A stretch of DNA of 64,000 bases from the NCBI RefSeq assembly GCF_026151205.1, contig NC_087074.1:20552765-20616764 (forward strand), written 5' to 3'. The translations under genes and the position numbers were made by a program. The notes under the pieces were generated by a model. The model was not told the origin of the DNA. It saw nothing but the letters and a program-made list of their open reading frames with translations, and ran no database searches. The stretch comes from Bolinopsis microptera. Its lineage: Eukaryota > Ctenophora > Tentaculata > Lobata > Bolinopsidae. How positions within the stretch are numbered: the first letter of the stretch is position 1; the number at the start of each line of letters is the position of its first letter. Shown here one piece after another: positions 33,503 to 44,529 of the stretch.

Positions 33503-33684
33503 ATAAAAGCCGTCCAACGTGTCCAGTGTGCACCAAAACGTTCAGTTGTGTGGGTGCCCTGAAGCTGCACAGTCAAACAATTCACAGCGGGTACAAGTAC
33601 GTGTGTGCCATCTGTAGGGCCTCTTTCAGCAGGAGGTTCAGTTTGCGGCGACATCATCTCTCCGCACACAACATTATGCCGTAG
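33503..33684 (+). CDS. terminal exon Z12: two C2H2 fingers
   Basis: Acceptor ACACCAGTTTCAG, phase 1. Fingers CPVC to LHSQTIH and CAIC to RHHLSAH. A perfect GTTACCATGGTAAC palindrome lies about 30 nt upstream (33461-33474). The stop is only 3 nt before a long perfect hairpin; AATAAA follows it at 33915. Confidence 0.88.
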
Positions 33685-33687
33685 TAA

Positions 33688-33819
33688 ATACATATTACAT
33701 TACACTGGAGCTTACACAGTGTAATTTCCTCCAGTCTGCGCCGCGCGCCTTTATAAACGTACGCGGCGCAGACTGGAGGAAATTACACTGTGTAAGCTCC
33801 AGTGTAATGTAATATGTAT
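33688..33819. repeat. perfect 57-bp-arm inverted repeat in the Z12 3' UTR
   Basis: The left arm from ATACATATTACATTACACTG to GTCTGCGCCGCG returns exactly inverted after a 16-nt loop (CGCCTTTATAAACGTA). TA flanks both ends, so it may be a young Tc1/mariner-type MITE. In RNA it would form a very stable stem. Confidence 0.85.
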
Positions 33820-34260
33820 GTACTACAACATTAAACCTCAGTGGTAGTAGTATTAATCAGCGGACAGAAAGGAAATTATCTTATGAACCGTATATTAAGG
33901 ATGAAGTTGAGTTGAATAAAAAACAGTCTTACTATTGATTATACTTTTCTTTAATCCTTATACCCCCGGCAATTATGTCCATTATTCAAAATCTTCGTCA
34001 TCTTATTATATTTCGGATGCATTTCATTTGTTTATTATTCATTCACCGGGGTCTTCCTTTTTCTTTACGGACCATATATTATCTTTCGTGGGTCGGCTAT
34101 CTCGGATATATTCTGAATTATTTCTTTTATTCTTAACTGGTAAAACGTGTCTTATCGTAGAAACAAATTGGCACCGAGCTAATAGCACAAAATCGAAAGT
34201 ATGTAGTTAAAAAAGCAAGGAACAATTTTAATCAATAACACGAGTAAACAACAGTTTCAG

Positions 34261-34583
34261 TAAAACCGCCAGTCTGGGGATATTGTCCGTTTTGCAACAA
34301 ATCCACCTACAGTTCCCTGGAAATGGGGCGGCACCTCGACACAGCACACGGCTCCCGGCTCCCGGATACGGCACTTCCCGGCACCCAGCAGAGCGAAAAT
34401 ACCCCTTACTCTCATCTTATTGGCAACAGATTCACAGATAGTCGTGACCATGGTGCGGGGGCAGCTAGGTTCGAGTGTCCCAGGTGTAAGAAGTGTTTCA
34501 GCCGAAAGTGGACGCTTCATCGACACATGTTGACGACCGAGGGGAAATGCTACAAAATCTTTACAGCCTATGAAAATATCTAA
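34261..34583 (+). CDS. terminal exon Z13: two fingers far apart
   Basis: Acceptor ACAACAGTTTCAG, phase 1. Finger 1 CPFC to RHLDTAH and finger 2 CPRC to RHMLTTEGKC are separated by a linker of about 45 residues rich in Pro, Thr, Gly and Ser, unlike the usual 6-8 residues. AATAAC- and TAAACAAC-rich sequence precedes it. Confidence 0.85.
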
Positions 34584-34810
34584 AGGTCTTGACTTTAAGT
34601 TGATCAGCGAAATGTAATGAGTAGTTTTGGAGTCATTGCTGGGCTGAAATTTATAATCGCTTTTTTGGTAACGTGAAAAACTGATTTTAGCTGGTTATGT
34701 CGATTCTTAATTTTTGGCTCGTACTTACTCCAGTCGATGTCTTGAAAAATCATTTATTAACGGTGTAACAAATAAGGCTCACTTTTTCTAGGTCGACAAA
34801 ACAATCTTTA

Positions 34811-36437
34811 CCGTCAAATCCCACCCTTCTAGAACAAATCTCACCCCTCTAGAACAAGCCTCATTCTTCTAGAACAAATCTCACCCTCCTAGAACAAATT
34901 TCACCCTCCTAGAACAAATCCCACCCTTCTAGAACAAATCCCAACCTTCTAGAACAAATCCCAACCTTCTAGAACAAGTCCCACCCTTCTAGAACAAATC
35001 CCACCCTTCTAGAACAAATCTCACCCCTCTAGTTCAACAAGTCTCATTCTTCTAGAACAAATCCCACCCTTCTAGAACAAATGCCACCCTTCTAGAACAA
35101 ATCCCACTCTTCTAGAACAAGTCCCACCCTTCTAGAACAAATCCCACCCTTCTAGAACAAATCTCACCCTCCTAGAACAAGTCCCACCCTTCTAGAACAA
35201 GTCCCACCCTTCTAGAACAAGTCCCACCCTTCTAGAACAAACCCCACCCTTCTAGAACAAATCCTACCCTTCTAGAACAAGTCCCACCCTTCTAGAACAA
35301 ATCCCACCCTTCTAGAACAAATCCCACCCTTCTAGAACAAATCCCACCCTTCTAGAACAAGTCCCACCCTTCTAGAACAAGTCCCACCCTTCTAGAACAA
35401 ATCCCACCCTCCTAGAACAAATCCCACCCTTCTAGAACAAATCCCACCCTTCTAGAACAAGTCCCACCCTTCTAGAACAAGTCCCACCCTTCTAGAACAA
35501 GTCCCACCCTTCTAGAACAAATCCCACCCTCTAGAACAAATCCCACCCTTCTAGAACAAATCCAACCCTTCTAGAACAAATCCCACCCTTCTAGAACAAA
35601 TCCCACCCTTCTAGAACAAATCCCACCCTTCTAGAACAAGTCCCACCCTTCTAGAACAAATCCCACCCTTCTAGAACAAGTCCCACCCTTCTAGAACAAA
35701 TCCCACCCTTCTAGAACAAGTCCCACCCTTCTAGAACAAGTCCCACCCTTCTAGAACAAGTCCCACCCTTCTAGAACAAGTCCCACCCTTCTAGAACAAG
35801 TCCCACCCTTCTAGAACAAATCCCACCCTTCTAGAACAAGTCCCACCCTTCTAGAACAAGTCCCACCCTTCTAGAACAAGTCCCACCCTTCTAGAACAAA
35901 TCCCACCCTTCTAGAACAAATCCCACCCTTCTAGAACAAGTCCCACCCTTCTAGAACAAGTCCCACCCTTCTAGAACAAGTCCCACCCTTCTAGAACAAA
36001 TCCCACCCTTCTAGAACAAGTCCCACCCTTCTAGAACAAATCCCACCCTTCTAGAACAAGTCCCACCCTTCTAGAACAAGTCCCACCCTTCTAGAACAAA
36101 TCCCACCCTTCTAGAACAAGTCCCACCCTTCTAGAACAAGTCCCACCCTTCTAGAACAAATCCCACCCTTCTAGAACAAATCCCACCCTTCTAGAACAAG
36201 TCCCACCCTTCTAGAACAAGTCCCACCCTTCTAGAACAAGTCCCACCCTTCTAGAACAAATCCCACCTTCTAGAACAAGTCCCACCCTTCTAGAACAAAT
36301 CCCACCCTTCTAGAACAAGTCCCACCCTTCTAGAACAAATCCCACCCTTCTAGAACAAATCCCACCCTTCTAGAACAAATCCCACCCTTCTAGAACAAGT
36401 CCCACCCTTCTAGAACAAGTCCCACCCTTCTAGAACC
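34811..36437. repeat. 20-bp minisatellite with TTCTAGAA core, about 80 copies
   Basis: Tandem CCCACCCTTCTAGAACAAAT with AGT/AAT variation and a few edge variants (CTCCTAG, a unit one base short near 35530 and 36266). Almost every unit contains the palindrome TTCTAGAA. On the plus strand the array is rich in C and T and ends in the Z14 acceptor TTCTCCGCAG. Confidence 0.95.
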
Positions 36438-36450
36438 CACTTCTCCGCAG

Positions 36451-36662
36451 ATTGTGAAATTTGTGGTAAACACTTTCGAGGAACCAGTGCAATGTCGAAC
36501 TTAAAGCGACACATCGCAACTGTTCACCTCAACATGCGACCATTCGAGTGTACGATCTGTAAGATGAAGTTTAAACGGAAGGAGCACTGGAAGGATCATT
36601 TCTTTAAAAAGCATGGCGAAAGTACCGAGGGGACTGCTTATTTGAGCTCAGTTTATAATTGA
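36451..36662 (+). CDS. terminal exon Z14: two C2H2 fingers
   Basis: Acceptor CACTTCTCCGCAG at the very end of the 20-bp array, phase 1. Fingers CEIC to RHIATVH and CTIC to DHFFKKH, linker LNMRPFEC. AATAAA at 36816. The pyrimidine tract of the acceptor is partly built from the last repeat unit. Confidence 0.88.
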
Positions 36663-36945
36663 GGGCAGCTATGATACTGTGATGAAATTTTGAATTGTTT
36701 GACCCACTGCACTGAGCCTGATTTTTGATTTTTGATTTTCCAATTTTAAAGACAGTTTTTTGTTGTATTATCAGTATGATGAATGATCATAAGCTATGGT
36801 TGTTTTTGTTTGAAAAATAAAGTTTCGAAATTCTACAAAACCCATGTTCATCTTTGTCCGGTATAATTCAATGATTAACAGCTAGTCTCCAATCTCCTGA
36901 CTCAAATTCAACACTCGTGACTAGAATCGCTTTATTCTCTTTCAG

Positions 36946-37343
36946 CTGGGGCTCTACCATCAATCTACCACCGCCCACTCTTCAGTCGGCAGCTCGAGGA
37001 GCTGACGTCATCAGAACACACGATGACGTCATCAGAACACACGATGACGTCATCAGAACACACGATGACGTCATCAGAACACACGATGACGTCATCAGAA
37101 CACACGATGACGTCATCAGAACACTCGATATTCTGCCAGTTCTGCAACCTGGAGTTCCAATTCCAACAGTCTCTGAAGCGTCACATCCTGGACGTTCATC
37201 TCAAGTCTCGGCCGTACTCATGTGACCTATGTAACAAGACGTACAAGAGAAACGAACACCTCAAAGAACATGTCGCCACTAAACATTTGAACATCTCGCG
37301 GATAGAACATCGTCTCAATAAGAAAGTGAAAAAGTTGCATTAA
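36946..37343 (+). CDS. terminal exon Z15: heptad repeat plus two C2H2 fingers
   Basis: Acceptor TTTATTCTCTTTCAG, phase 1. The first 80 residues include five to six copies of a 7-residue unit (TSSEHTM, later TSSEHS), encoded by a 21-bp DNA repeat that keeps the frame. Then fingers CQFC to RHILDVH and CDLC to EHVATKH and a basic tail (LNKKVKKLH). Each 21-bp unit contains TGACGTCA. The unit size divisible by 3 suggests selection for an open frame. Confidence 0.85.
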
Positions 37344-37559
37344 CTTCTTGAAAATGAGTAGAGTATTTAATGTGGACAATCGCAATTGTTTTAATGGGAT
37401 AGAACTTTTTGGACGTAATTTGTGTTAGAGGGTCAGAAGCCTATTAGTCGGAAACTTGTTAAAAAATAATGGTAAAATGCAATTTCAAGAGAATTTTCGA
37501 CTAGACAATCTAATTTATGTAATAATTTGTTTAAAAGGCGAATTTATAATTATTTTCAG

Positions 37560-38492
37560 ATATCGACAGTTGTAACTACTGTACCGGAGTACCTATAAAG
37601 GTTGAACAAGTTGAAGTTGAAACTTCAGCTCATGTCTTGAAACGGTCGGAGACCGCGGCCGCGGCACCACCACCTGAAAAGGACCTTGCTACGTCCAAGC
37701 GACAACGGCTCCCTACCGCCTCACAAACACCGCAAACGAAACAAGCCCTGTGAGACAAACGAAGTGTCTCACTTTTCATGCAGCTTCTGTGATGTAAACT
37801 TCCGGTCTCACGAACTGCTCCGGAGACACCTCATGGACGATAAAGCCCACGCTTCCAAAACCTCAGCTTCTTACGACCAGCTCTCTGTCTTTAGTTGCCA
37901 AGTGTGCCACATTAGTTTTCTGTCCGAAGCTTGTCTCCGGGAACACAACGAGGCTATTCACAGGGTTAAAATTAAGCGAGTTTTTCATTGCAGCGTTTGT
38001 CCCAGCTGGGGTGACCAAAAGGTCACGTTTCAAACCCTTCAAGGATTGAGGAAACACACGATGAGTCAGCATTACAACAGTGCTACCCACGCTCACATGT
38101 GCAAGTGTGGGATCTGCTGCCTCAAGTTTGACTCTGTCCCCTCCCTGGAAGTGCATCTGAAGAGCACGAGACACCATGACTACTACGAGGGTGTGGGTCC
38201 CTACTCCTGCAACATCTGCCCCGCGAAGAAGTGCGCTTCCTTCTCCTCCGCCTACCTGCTCAAACTGCACTTTAAACAAGCGCACAGTCTACAGTGGCAC
38301 GCTGTACCGCCCCCGCAGATACCGCCCACTGCCCATACTGTAACCATGGTAACTAGTATCCCTGCTCCAGCCTGTTCAGTTAAGAAGGCACTTAAGATTA
38401 CCTGTATATTTTGTAAAGCTGAGTTTGGGTCCAGGGAACTGTTGAAAGAGCACGAGCGAACCCATCTGCTCGGTCTACCCAAGGACTCTTGA
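37560..38492 (+). CDS. terminal exon Z16: six-finger exon with an apparent frameshift
   Basis: Acceptor AATTATTTTCAG, phase 1. The entry frame (37560-37753) begins SCNYC and continues into a basic, Ala/Pro-rich region (KRSETAAAAPPPEKDLATSK) before a TGA. The fingers are in the frame one base further on, open from about 37643 to 38492: CSFC, CQVC, CSVC, CKCGIC, CNIC and CIFC fingers, ending EHERTH. The two frames overlap by about 110 nt, so one extra base (or two missing) in 37640-37753 would join them. Could be a sequencing error in the GC-rich GCGGCCGCGG run, a recent mutation or an unseen splice. AATAAA at 38614. It is by far the largest exon of the array. Confidence 0.75.
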
Positions 38493-38692
38493 ATTGCTGA
38501 ATCGATGCTGTATAGGATATCATGTTACACGATGTAATTAGTTGTAGTTTCAGTTGCCATTTAATTACAAGCAAACTGTAATTTCCTGTGAACCCCTTGA
38601 TTTTGTCACCAGAAATAAAGGCCGCTGAAACCTACTCTAACATCAAGACTAACCACCTCTCCAACCTTATTAGTACACTGACTGAATTTCAG

Positions 38693-38961
38693 ACAGACTG
38701 ATCTGCGACACCTGCTCCAAAACTTACTCCTCCTCCTTCTCCCTAGCTCGACACACACGTACCGTGCACCAAGGTCAGCGTCCCCACGCCTGTCCGCTCT
38801 GCAAGCTGAGATTCAGTGCTCTGAACAACCTGTCCCGCCATTTGGAGGCCGTACATTGGGGGACTAGGCACTTTGCGTGCTCCCTCTGTGAAATGACGTT
38901 CAAGAGAAGATACAGACTAGTAGAACACATTGATAGGGCCCATACTCTCAGTCATAATTAA
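38693..38961 (+). CDS. terminal exon Z17: three C2H2 fingers
   Basis: Acceptor GACTGAATTTCAG, phase 1. Fingers CDTC to RHTRTVH, CPLC to RHLEAVH and CSLC to EHIDRAH, all with full C2H2 ligands and QRPHAC/TRHFAC linkers. The only three-finger exon seen. Confidence 0.9.
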
Positions 38962-39308
38962 CGGATAATTATACTCGCAGTCATAATTAAAACGGATATT
39001 TTGAGGTTTTAATGTTTGTTTTTATGTGTTCGTTAAACGGTGTTGTTTATATTGAATTCTTTGTCAGTCATTTAATTCAAATCCTCGTTATTTACTGTAC
39101 TCACTTTCGCAAGAGATTAGCTACTGAGAGGTGTCTATAATACAAACGAGCATAAATTTCTATAAATCTGTTGAAGTTAGACGTAGTTTATTTTTAATTT
39201 ATTACATTCGAATTTAAACAGAAAGTTGCATTAAACGTATGCCTACTGTCATAACCCTGTCAAATTACGAATCAAATATAGTTTTGAAAATGCCGCCGAT
39301 TATTTCAG

Positions 39309-39520
39309 AAGCCGCACCAGGAGTCCCGATGTGTATGATCTGTTTAAAAACGTTCTCCTGTATTAGAAGCGTGAAGGAGCACATATCCTCCGTTCACATG
39401 AAACGGCGGCCCTACACGTGCAAGTTCTGTCGCAAAACGTTCGGTACCCAAGCCTCCGTCAGCCGGCATAAGAACCACCACTGCTCCAAGAATTTGGATA
39501 TCAAACGAACTCCGCGATAA
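39309..39520 (+). CDS. terminal exon Z18: C2H2 plus C2HC finger
   Basis: Acceptor CCGATTATTTCAG, phase 1, first bases AA (a preceding T would create a stop). Fingers CMIC to EHISSVH and CKFC to RHKNHHC, tail ending KRTPR. AATAAA at 39723. From here on nearly all second fingers end in Cys. Confidence 0.9.
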
Positions 39521-39858
39521 TCAGATTGTCATATGCTCCTTTGGGAGTAGATTATTTTTATGATTTAAATTTAGACGGCACTGATTAAAATCTTAATATC
39601 ATTTTGTGACTCTTATTACAGAACCTTTCTCTTTTGTAATAATACCCCCGATTGTAGTTCTATATCCCCGTCACCATGACTTAGCGAATATTTCTTAACC
39701 TCTGAACTGTGAACTTCATCTCAATAAAATATTTAGATCTCAGATATAACGGCCCACTGTTGAATTTAAGTCACGATTTATGATAGTCAGGGACCCGTTA
39801 CATTTGTCCGGACAAATAACACATAATAAGAAAGGGAACCATTAAATTTGTGTTTCAG

Positions 39859-39902
39859 AGCTAGTTAAGCGAGCGTGTTGCAAGTTGTGTTTCCGTATGT
39901 GA
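39859..39902 (+). pseudogene. truncated copy of exon Z19
   Basis: Acceptor TTGTGTTTCAG and AGCTAGTTAAGCGAGCGTGT match the start of Z19 (40073), including the first cysteine pair (CKLC), then diverge to a TGA after 14 codons. A 5' partial duplicate that leaves a working-looking acceptor and a stop. Confidence 0.85.
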
Positions 39903-40072
39903 TAGTAGTGAATAAATTGATGATATAAACGTTCTAAAGTGCTAAAAATATGGTAGAACTACATAATCTCTGGTCGAAAAATATCGTGTCAATTAATGTC
40001 AGTATTCCAAAATTTTGCAAAACTGACATTGACATTAATTGACATTAATTGACGTTGCATCACCCCCTTCAG

Positions 40073-40278
40073 AGCTAGTTAAGCGAGCGTGTTGTAAGTT
40101 GTGTGGGAGATGGTTTGCGGGGCAGAACACAGTTAACAGGCACGTGCGCACAGTTCACAGTGGCGCGAGACCCTACACGTGCAAGAACTGCGGCAAAGCT
40201 TTCAAACGCAACGATACACTGCACGGACATTTGCCCAAATGTTTAGGTCTAAGTGTCAAGTACAATTTAGACATGTGA
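40073..40278 (+). CDS. terminal exon Z19: C2H2 plus C2HC finger
   Basis: Acceptor CACCCCCTTCAG, phase 1, first bases AG. Fingers CKLC to RHVRTVH and CKNC to GHLPKC, linker GARPYTC. The region just upstream repeats GACATTAATT three times, with an inverted partner near 39990. Confidence 0.9.
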
Positions 40279-40516
40279 ACTGTCAGTGTGAGGAGGATTA
40301 TTTTTATTTGTAATGAGCTTTTTTATCAGTAATATGGACATACTTCTCTAAATTTGAAACGTTAATATTTCTATCTTAAATTTATATAATATGTCTTGTT
40401 TTAATTTGTTTAGCAACACGTGACTATTTAAAAAAACTGTAAATTATTTTCCCGGCTCATGGAATTCTTGAAACTCAAATTGCTCGAAATCTTCAATAAC
40501 CACAAGCACTCACTAC

Positions 40517-42236
40517 CAACAAACAATCAGTCAATGTGACCCTTAGTTTCAGTTGCATCCTACACTCCAAACAAACAATAAGTCAATGTGACCCTTAGTT
40601 TCAGTTGCATCCTACACTCCAAACAAACAATTAGTCAATGTGACCCTTAGTTTCAGTTGCATCCTACACTCCAAACAAACAATTAGTCAATGTGACCCTT
40701 AGTTTCAGTTGCATCCTACACTCCAAACAAACAATTAGTCAATGTGACCCTTAGTTTCAGTTGCATCCTACACTCCAAACAAACAATTAGTCAATGTGAC
40801 CCTTAGCTTCAGTTGCATCCTACACTCCAAACAAACAATTAGTCAATGTGACCCTTAGTTTCAGTTGCATCCTACACTCCAAACAAACAATTAGTCAATG
40901 TGACCCTTAGCTTCAGTTGCATCCTACACTCCCAACAAACAATTAGTCAATGTGACCCTTAGTTTCAGTTGCATCCTACACTCCAAACAAACAATTAGTC
41001 AATGTGACCCTTAGTTTCAGTTGCATCCTACACTCCCAACAAACAATTAGTCAATGTGACCCTTAGTTTCAGTTGCATCCTACACTCCAAACAAACAATT
41101 AGTCAATGTGACCCTTAGTTTCAGTTGCATCCTACACTCCAAACAAACAATAAGTCAATGTGACCCTTAGTTTCAGTTGCATCCTACACTCCAAACAAAC
41201 AATTAGTCAATGTGACCCTTAGTTTCAGTTGCATCCTACACTCCAAACAAACAATAAGTCAATGTGACCCTTAGTTTCAGTTGCATCCTACACTCCAAAC
41301 AAACAATTAGTCAATGTGACCCTTAGTTTCAGTTGCATCCTACACTCCAAACAAACAATTAGTCAATGTGACCCTTAGTTTCAGTTGCATCCTACACTCC
41401 AAACAAACAATAAGTCAATGTGACCCTTAGTTTCAGTTGCATCCTACACTCCAAACAAACAATTAGTCAATGTGACCCTTAGTTTCAGTTGCATCCTACA
41501 CTCCAAACAAACAATTAGTCAATGTGACCCTTAGTTTCAGTTGCATCCTACACTCCAAACAAACAATTAGTCAATGTGACCCTTAGTTTCAGTTGCATCC
41601 TACACTCCAAACAAACAATTAGTCAATGTGACCCTTAGTTTCAGTTGCATCCTACACTCCAAACAAACAATTAGTCAATGTGACCCTTAGTTTCAGTTGC
41701 ATCCTACACTCCAAACAAACAATTAGTCAATGTGACCCTTAGTTTCAGTTGCATCCTACACTCCAAACAAACAATTAGTCAATGTGACCCTTAGTTTCAG
41801 TTGCATCCTACACTCCAAACAAAGAATTAGTCAATGTGACCCTTAGTTTCAGTTGCATCCTACACTCCAAACAAACAATTAGTCAATGTGACCCTTAGTT
41901 TCAGTTGCATCCTACACTCCAAACAAACAATTAGTCAATGTGACCCTTAGTTTCAGTTGCATCCTACACTCCAAACAAACAATTAGTCAATGTGACCCTT
42001 AGTTTCAGTTGCATCCTACACCCCAAACAAACAATTAGTCAATGTGACCCTTAGTTTCAGTTGCATCCTACACTCCAAACAAACAATTAGTCAATGTGAC
42101 CCTTAGTTTCAGTTGCATCCTACACTCCCAACAAACAATTAGTCAATGTGACCCTTAGCTTCAGTTGCATCCTACACTCCAAACAAACAATTAGTCAATG
42201 TGACCCTTAGTTTCAGTTGCATCCTACACTCCAAAC
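40517..42236. repeat. 52-bp repeat carrying the Z20 acceptor, about 33 copies
   Basis: Units of CAATTAGTCAATGTGACCCT, TAGTTTCAG|TTGCATCC and TACACTCCAAACAAA. Each copy contains a complete acceptor (CCCTTAGTTTCAG) and the first 24 nt of Z20. Because 52 is not a multiple of 3, only the last unit reads in frame into the fingers; entry at an earlier unit meets a stop within two units. Confidence 0.95.
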
Positions 42237-42434
42237 AAAGATCGTAGACCCGTCTGCCAGTTCTGCGGACGCATATTCTCAAGTCCCAGCAACATGTACC
42301 GTCACCAGCGTACCGCGCACACTCCAGCAGGTCCGGATTATAAACCGTTCAGGTGCCAAAAGTGCGGCAGATCTTTTAACAGACATGATAACTTGATGCT
42401 GCATCTCAGAAAGCGGTTGAAATGCAGTGCATAG
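42217..42434 (+). CDS. terminal exon Z20: two fingers, acceptor in a minisatellite
   Basis: Acceptor CCCTTAGTTTCAG in the last 52-bp unit, phase 1, giving ASYTPNKDRRP before finger 1 CQFC to RHQRTAH. Finger 2 CQKC to LHLRKRLKC ends in Cys. The in-frame reading across the repeat/unique junction supports this acceptor over AACAAAG at 42240, which is also in phase. Confidence 0.85.
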
Positions 42435-42854
42435 TCCGGGAATGGAAGAGGTTTAAAACGGACTGATAGATTAGTTCATTTTTAGAAGATACAAGTGGTC
42501 ATGGTCCTAGCTTGATTTAATCTTAGTCATTGTAGCTTTAGTGCAATTGATATCTGATTTCAATTTTGTGTTCTTTCATGAACATTTCGTGTCCTCAGTC
42601 CTGTCCTTTTAGTTATTTGTCTTTTAGTTATTTGTCTTTTAGTTATTTGTCTTTTAGTTATTTGTCTTAGTATATTTGTCTTTTTCTGAATATCACTTCG
42701 AGAATACATCTTAAACAAATTGTATCACTTTCTGAATACATCTTAAACAAATTGTAAACGAAAATCAAGAACTTCGACAATTTGACGAATAAAAACTTCA
42801 CCAACTTAAAAGTATTTTCTTATTTGATCACCTCTCAAAGATGCGTCTCTACAG

Positions 42855-43075
42855 GAGAAAGTTTACGGAGTATACCCAACAAGACCCGACCTAGGTCACA
42901 ATGTCCATTTTGCGGTAAATTCCTGTCCACCTCCAGCAACCTTAACGTACACATGACGACTGTCCACCGTAAACTCCGACAACACAAATGCAAATTCTGC
43001 GGCAAGGGCTTCGGAGCTGCTTCTAACAAGATACGACACGAGAAGATTAACTGTTCTCTCCGGTTTCAGACCTGA
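42855..43075 (+). CDS. terminal exon Z21: C2H2 plus C2HC finger
   Basis: Acceptor GCGTCTCTACAG, phase 1, first bases GA. Fingers CPFC to VHMTTVH and CKFC to RHEKINC. Very close to Z22 (shared GKFLST, TTVHRKLRQ, GKGFG). AATAAA at 43222. Just upstream, TTTTAGTTATTTGTC is repeated four times (about 42605-42665). Confidence 0.9.
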
Positions 43076-43358
43076 TATGACGTTATAGATCATGAAGCGA
43101 GAAAAACAATAATCAAAACTGATGCAACTTCACCATTAATAGCATGGATGTTGGTTTCTGCATTTTTGCCTACAGTACTAAAAAATGTCTCCTGTTTTAT
43201 CATTTTGATTGGATTTTGTTAAATAAATGTACATCAAACCTATTGCTCGAAGATCCAGGTTTTCCAACTTTTCGTAAACTACACCCTACACCCTACACCC
43301 TACATCCTACACCCTACACCCTACACCCTACACCCTCTACAGTGCCCAATCACTCCAG

Positions 43359-43561
43359 GAGAACGTATACCGTGCCGCGCTAAATCCCAGTGCCCGTACT
43401 GCGGTAAATTCCTCTCCACCCCTGGAAACATGACGGTACACATTACCACGGTGCACCGCAAACTCCGGCAGTACAAATGCAGGTTTTGTGGCAAAGGCTT
43501 CGGACATGTTTCTAACAGGGCTAGACACGAGAAAGAGTATTGTTCGCTCCGGACACAGTAA
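43359..43561 (+). CDS. terminal exon Z22: C2H2 plus C2HC finger
   Basis: Acceptor CAATCACTCCAG, phase 1, first bases GA as in Z21. Fingers CPYC to VHITTVH and CRFC to RHEKEYC. A CTACACC-type pyrimidine repeat (43278-43335) sits just before the acceptor. AATAAA at 43621. Recent tandem paralogue of Z21. Confidence 0.9.
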
Positions 43562-43821
43562 ACTGTTCATGTGACGTTTCGTCGTGTTAGAATTAAGCGA
43601 GGGAGCAGTAACCAATTTCAAATAAAAACTTTTAATCTTGTGGAGCTAATTTTAAGTGTTGAATTTTGTTGTGGAAGGAAAAGAAAATGCTTAGCGGATC
43701 TTGTTTTCTGTTATTTTAGCTGAGTAAGTGACCAATAATCTGGACTTATTTCCTGTATCTGCACGTGCAACACCACGTTACGTCATCCAACTAGATTTTC
43801 AGTTTGCAACGCTTATTTCAG

Positions 43822-44072
43822 ACGGACGCGTTATCCACGCAAGCGACATCTGCCCAATATGTGGCAAGATCTTTGCAGCTCCGGCCAATGTTAAAGTCCA
43901 CATCGACACAGTACACAACAAGATAAAGAGAATCCTGTGCCGGTACTGTGGCAGAGCTTTTGGTCAACATTCCAGTCGAGCTAGACACGAGAGAATGAAC
44001 TGTAAAGCTGATAGAAATTCTTATTGCGGGGATTTTGGCAATTATAGCTATAAGATGAAACCGATGGAGTGA
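43822..44072 (+). CDS. terminal exon Z23: C2H2 plus C2HC finger
   Basis: Acceptor ACGCTTATTTCAG, phase 1. Fingers CPIC to VHIDTVH and CRYC to RHERMNC, then a tail of about 20 residues rich in Tyr, Asp and Lys. Close to Z24 (NVKVHIDTVH in both). Confidence 0.9.
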
Positions 44073-44164
44073 AGTTATCAACTAATTACCTTTTATATTT
44101 CCTTTTAAAGTTCGCCATCTCGAAAATTCTTACCCTCTACTCTCCAAAACGCCCTGCACAATAA

Positions 44165-44222
44165 GTGACCAAGCTGATAACTAGGTGGTAACTAGGTGGT
44201 AACTAGGTGGTAACTAAGTGAC
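44165..44222. repeat. 11-bp array TAACTAGGTGG flanked by a 14-bp duplication
   Basis: AAGTGACCAAGCTG occurs on both sides of about four TAACTAGGTGG units. It repeats, in an intron, the duplicate-minisatellite-duplicate structure seen at the truncated exons further right. Confidence 0.85.
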
Positions 44223-44275
44223 CAAGCTGGCCGGTCTATTTTATCAAACTTTACCACAACTGCATGCTACCTCAG

Positions 44276-44529
44276 CCCGACTTCCAGTCCCCCACTGCCC
44301 TCTATGTGGTAAAACATTTGCGGCTGCCAAGAACGTGAAGGTTCACATTGACACGGTCCACAAGAAACTCAGCCCACATCGGTGCCGGTACTGCAACAGG
44401 GCTTTTGGGCAGCTTTCCAGCCGGTCACGCCACGAACGGGAGACTTGCAGGATTAAGTATGCTAATAATAATAATGATGGGGGTGATGGTAATGTGAAAA
44501 CTGAGTATTCTGAGAATATCACTGACTAG
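44276..44529 (+). CDS. terminal exon Z24: C2H2 plus C2HC finger
   Basis: Acceptor GCATGCTACCTCAG, phase 1. Fingers CPLC to VHIDTVH and CRYC to RHERETC. The tail is Asn/Gly/Glu-rich (NNNNDGGDG). Paralogue of Z23. Confidence 0.9.

Noticed and set aside
40517-42236. CRISPR-like regular array
   Set aside because: Units are contiguous with no unique spacers, and the genome is eukaryotic. It is a minisatellite.
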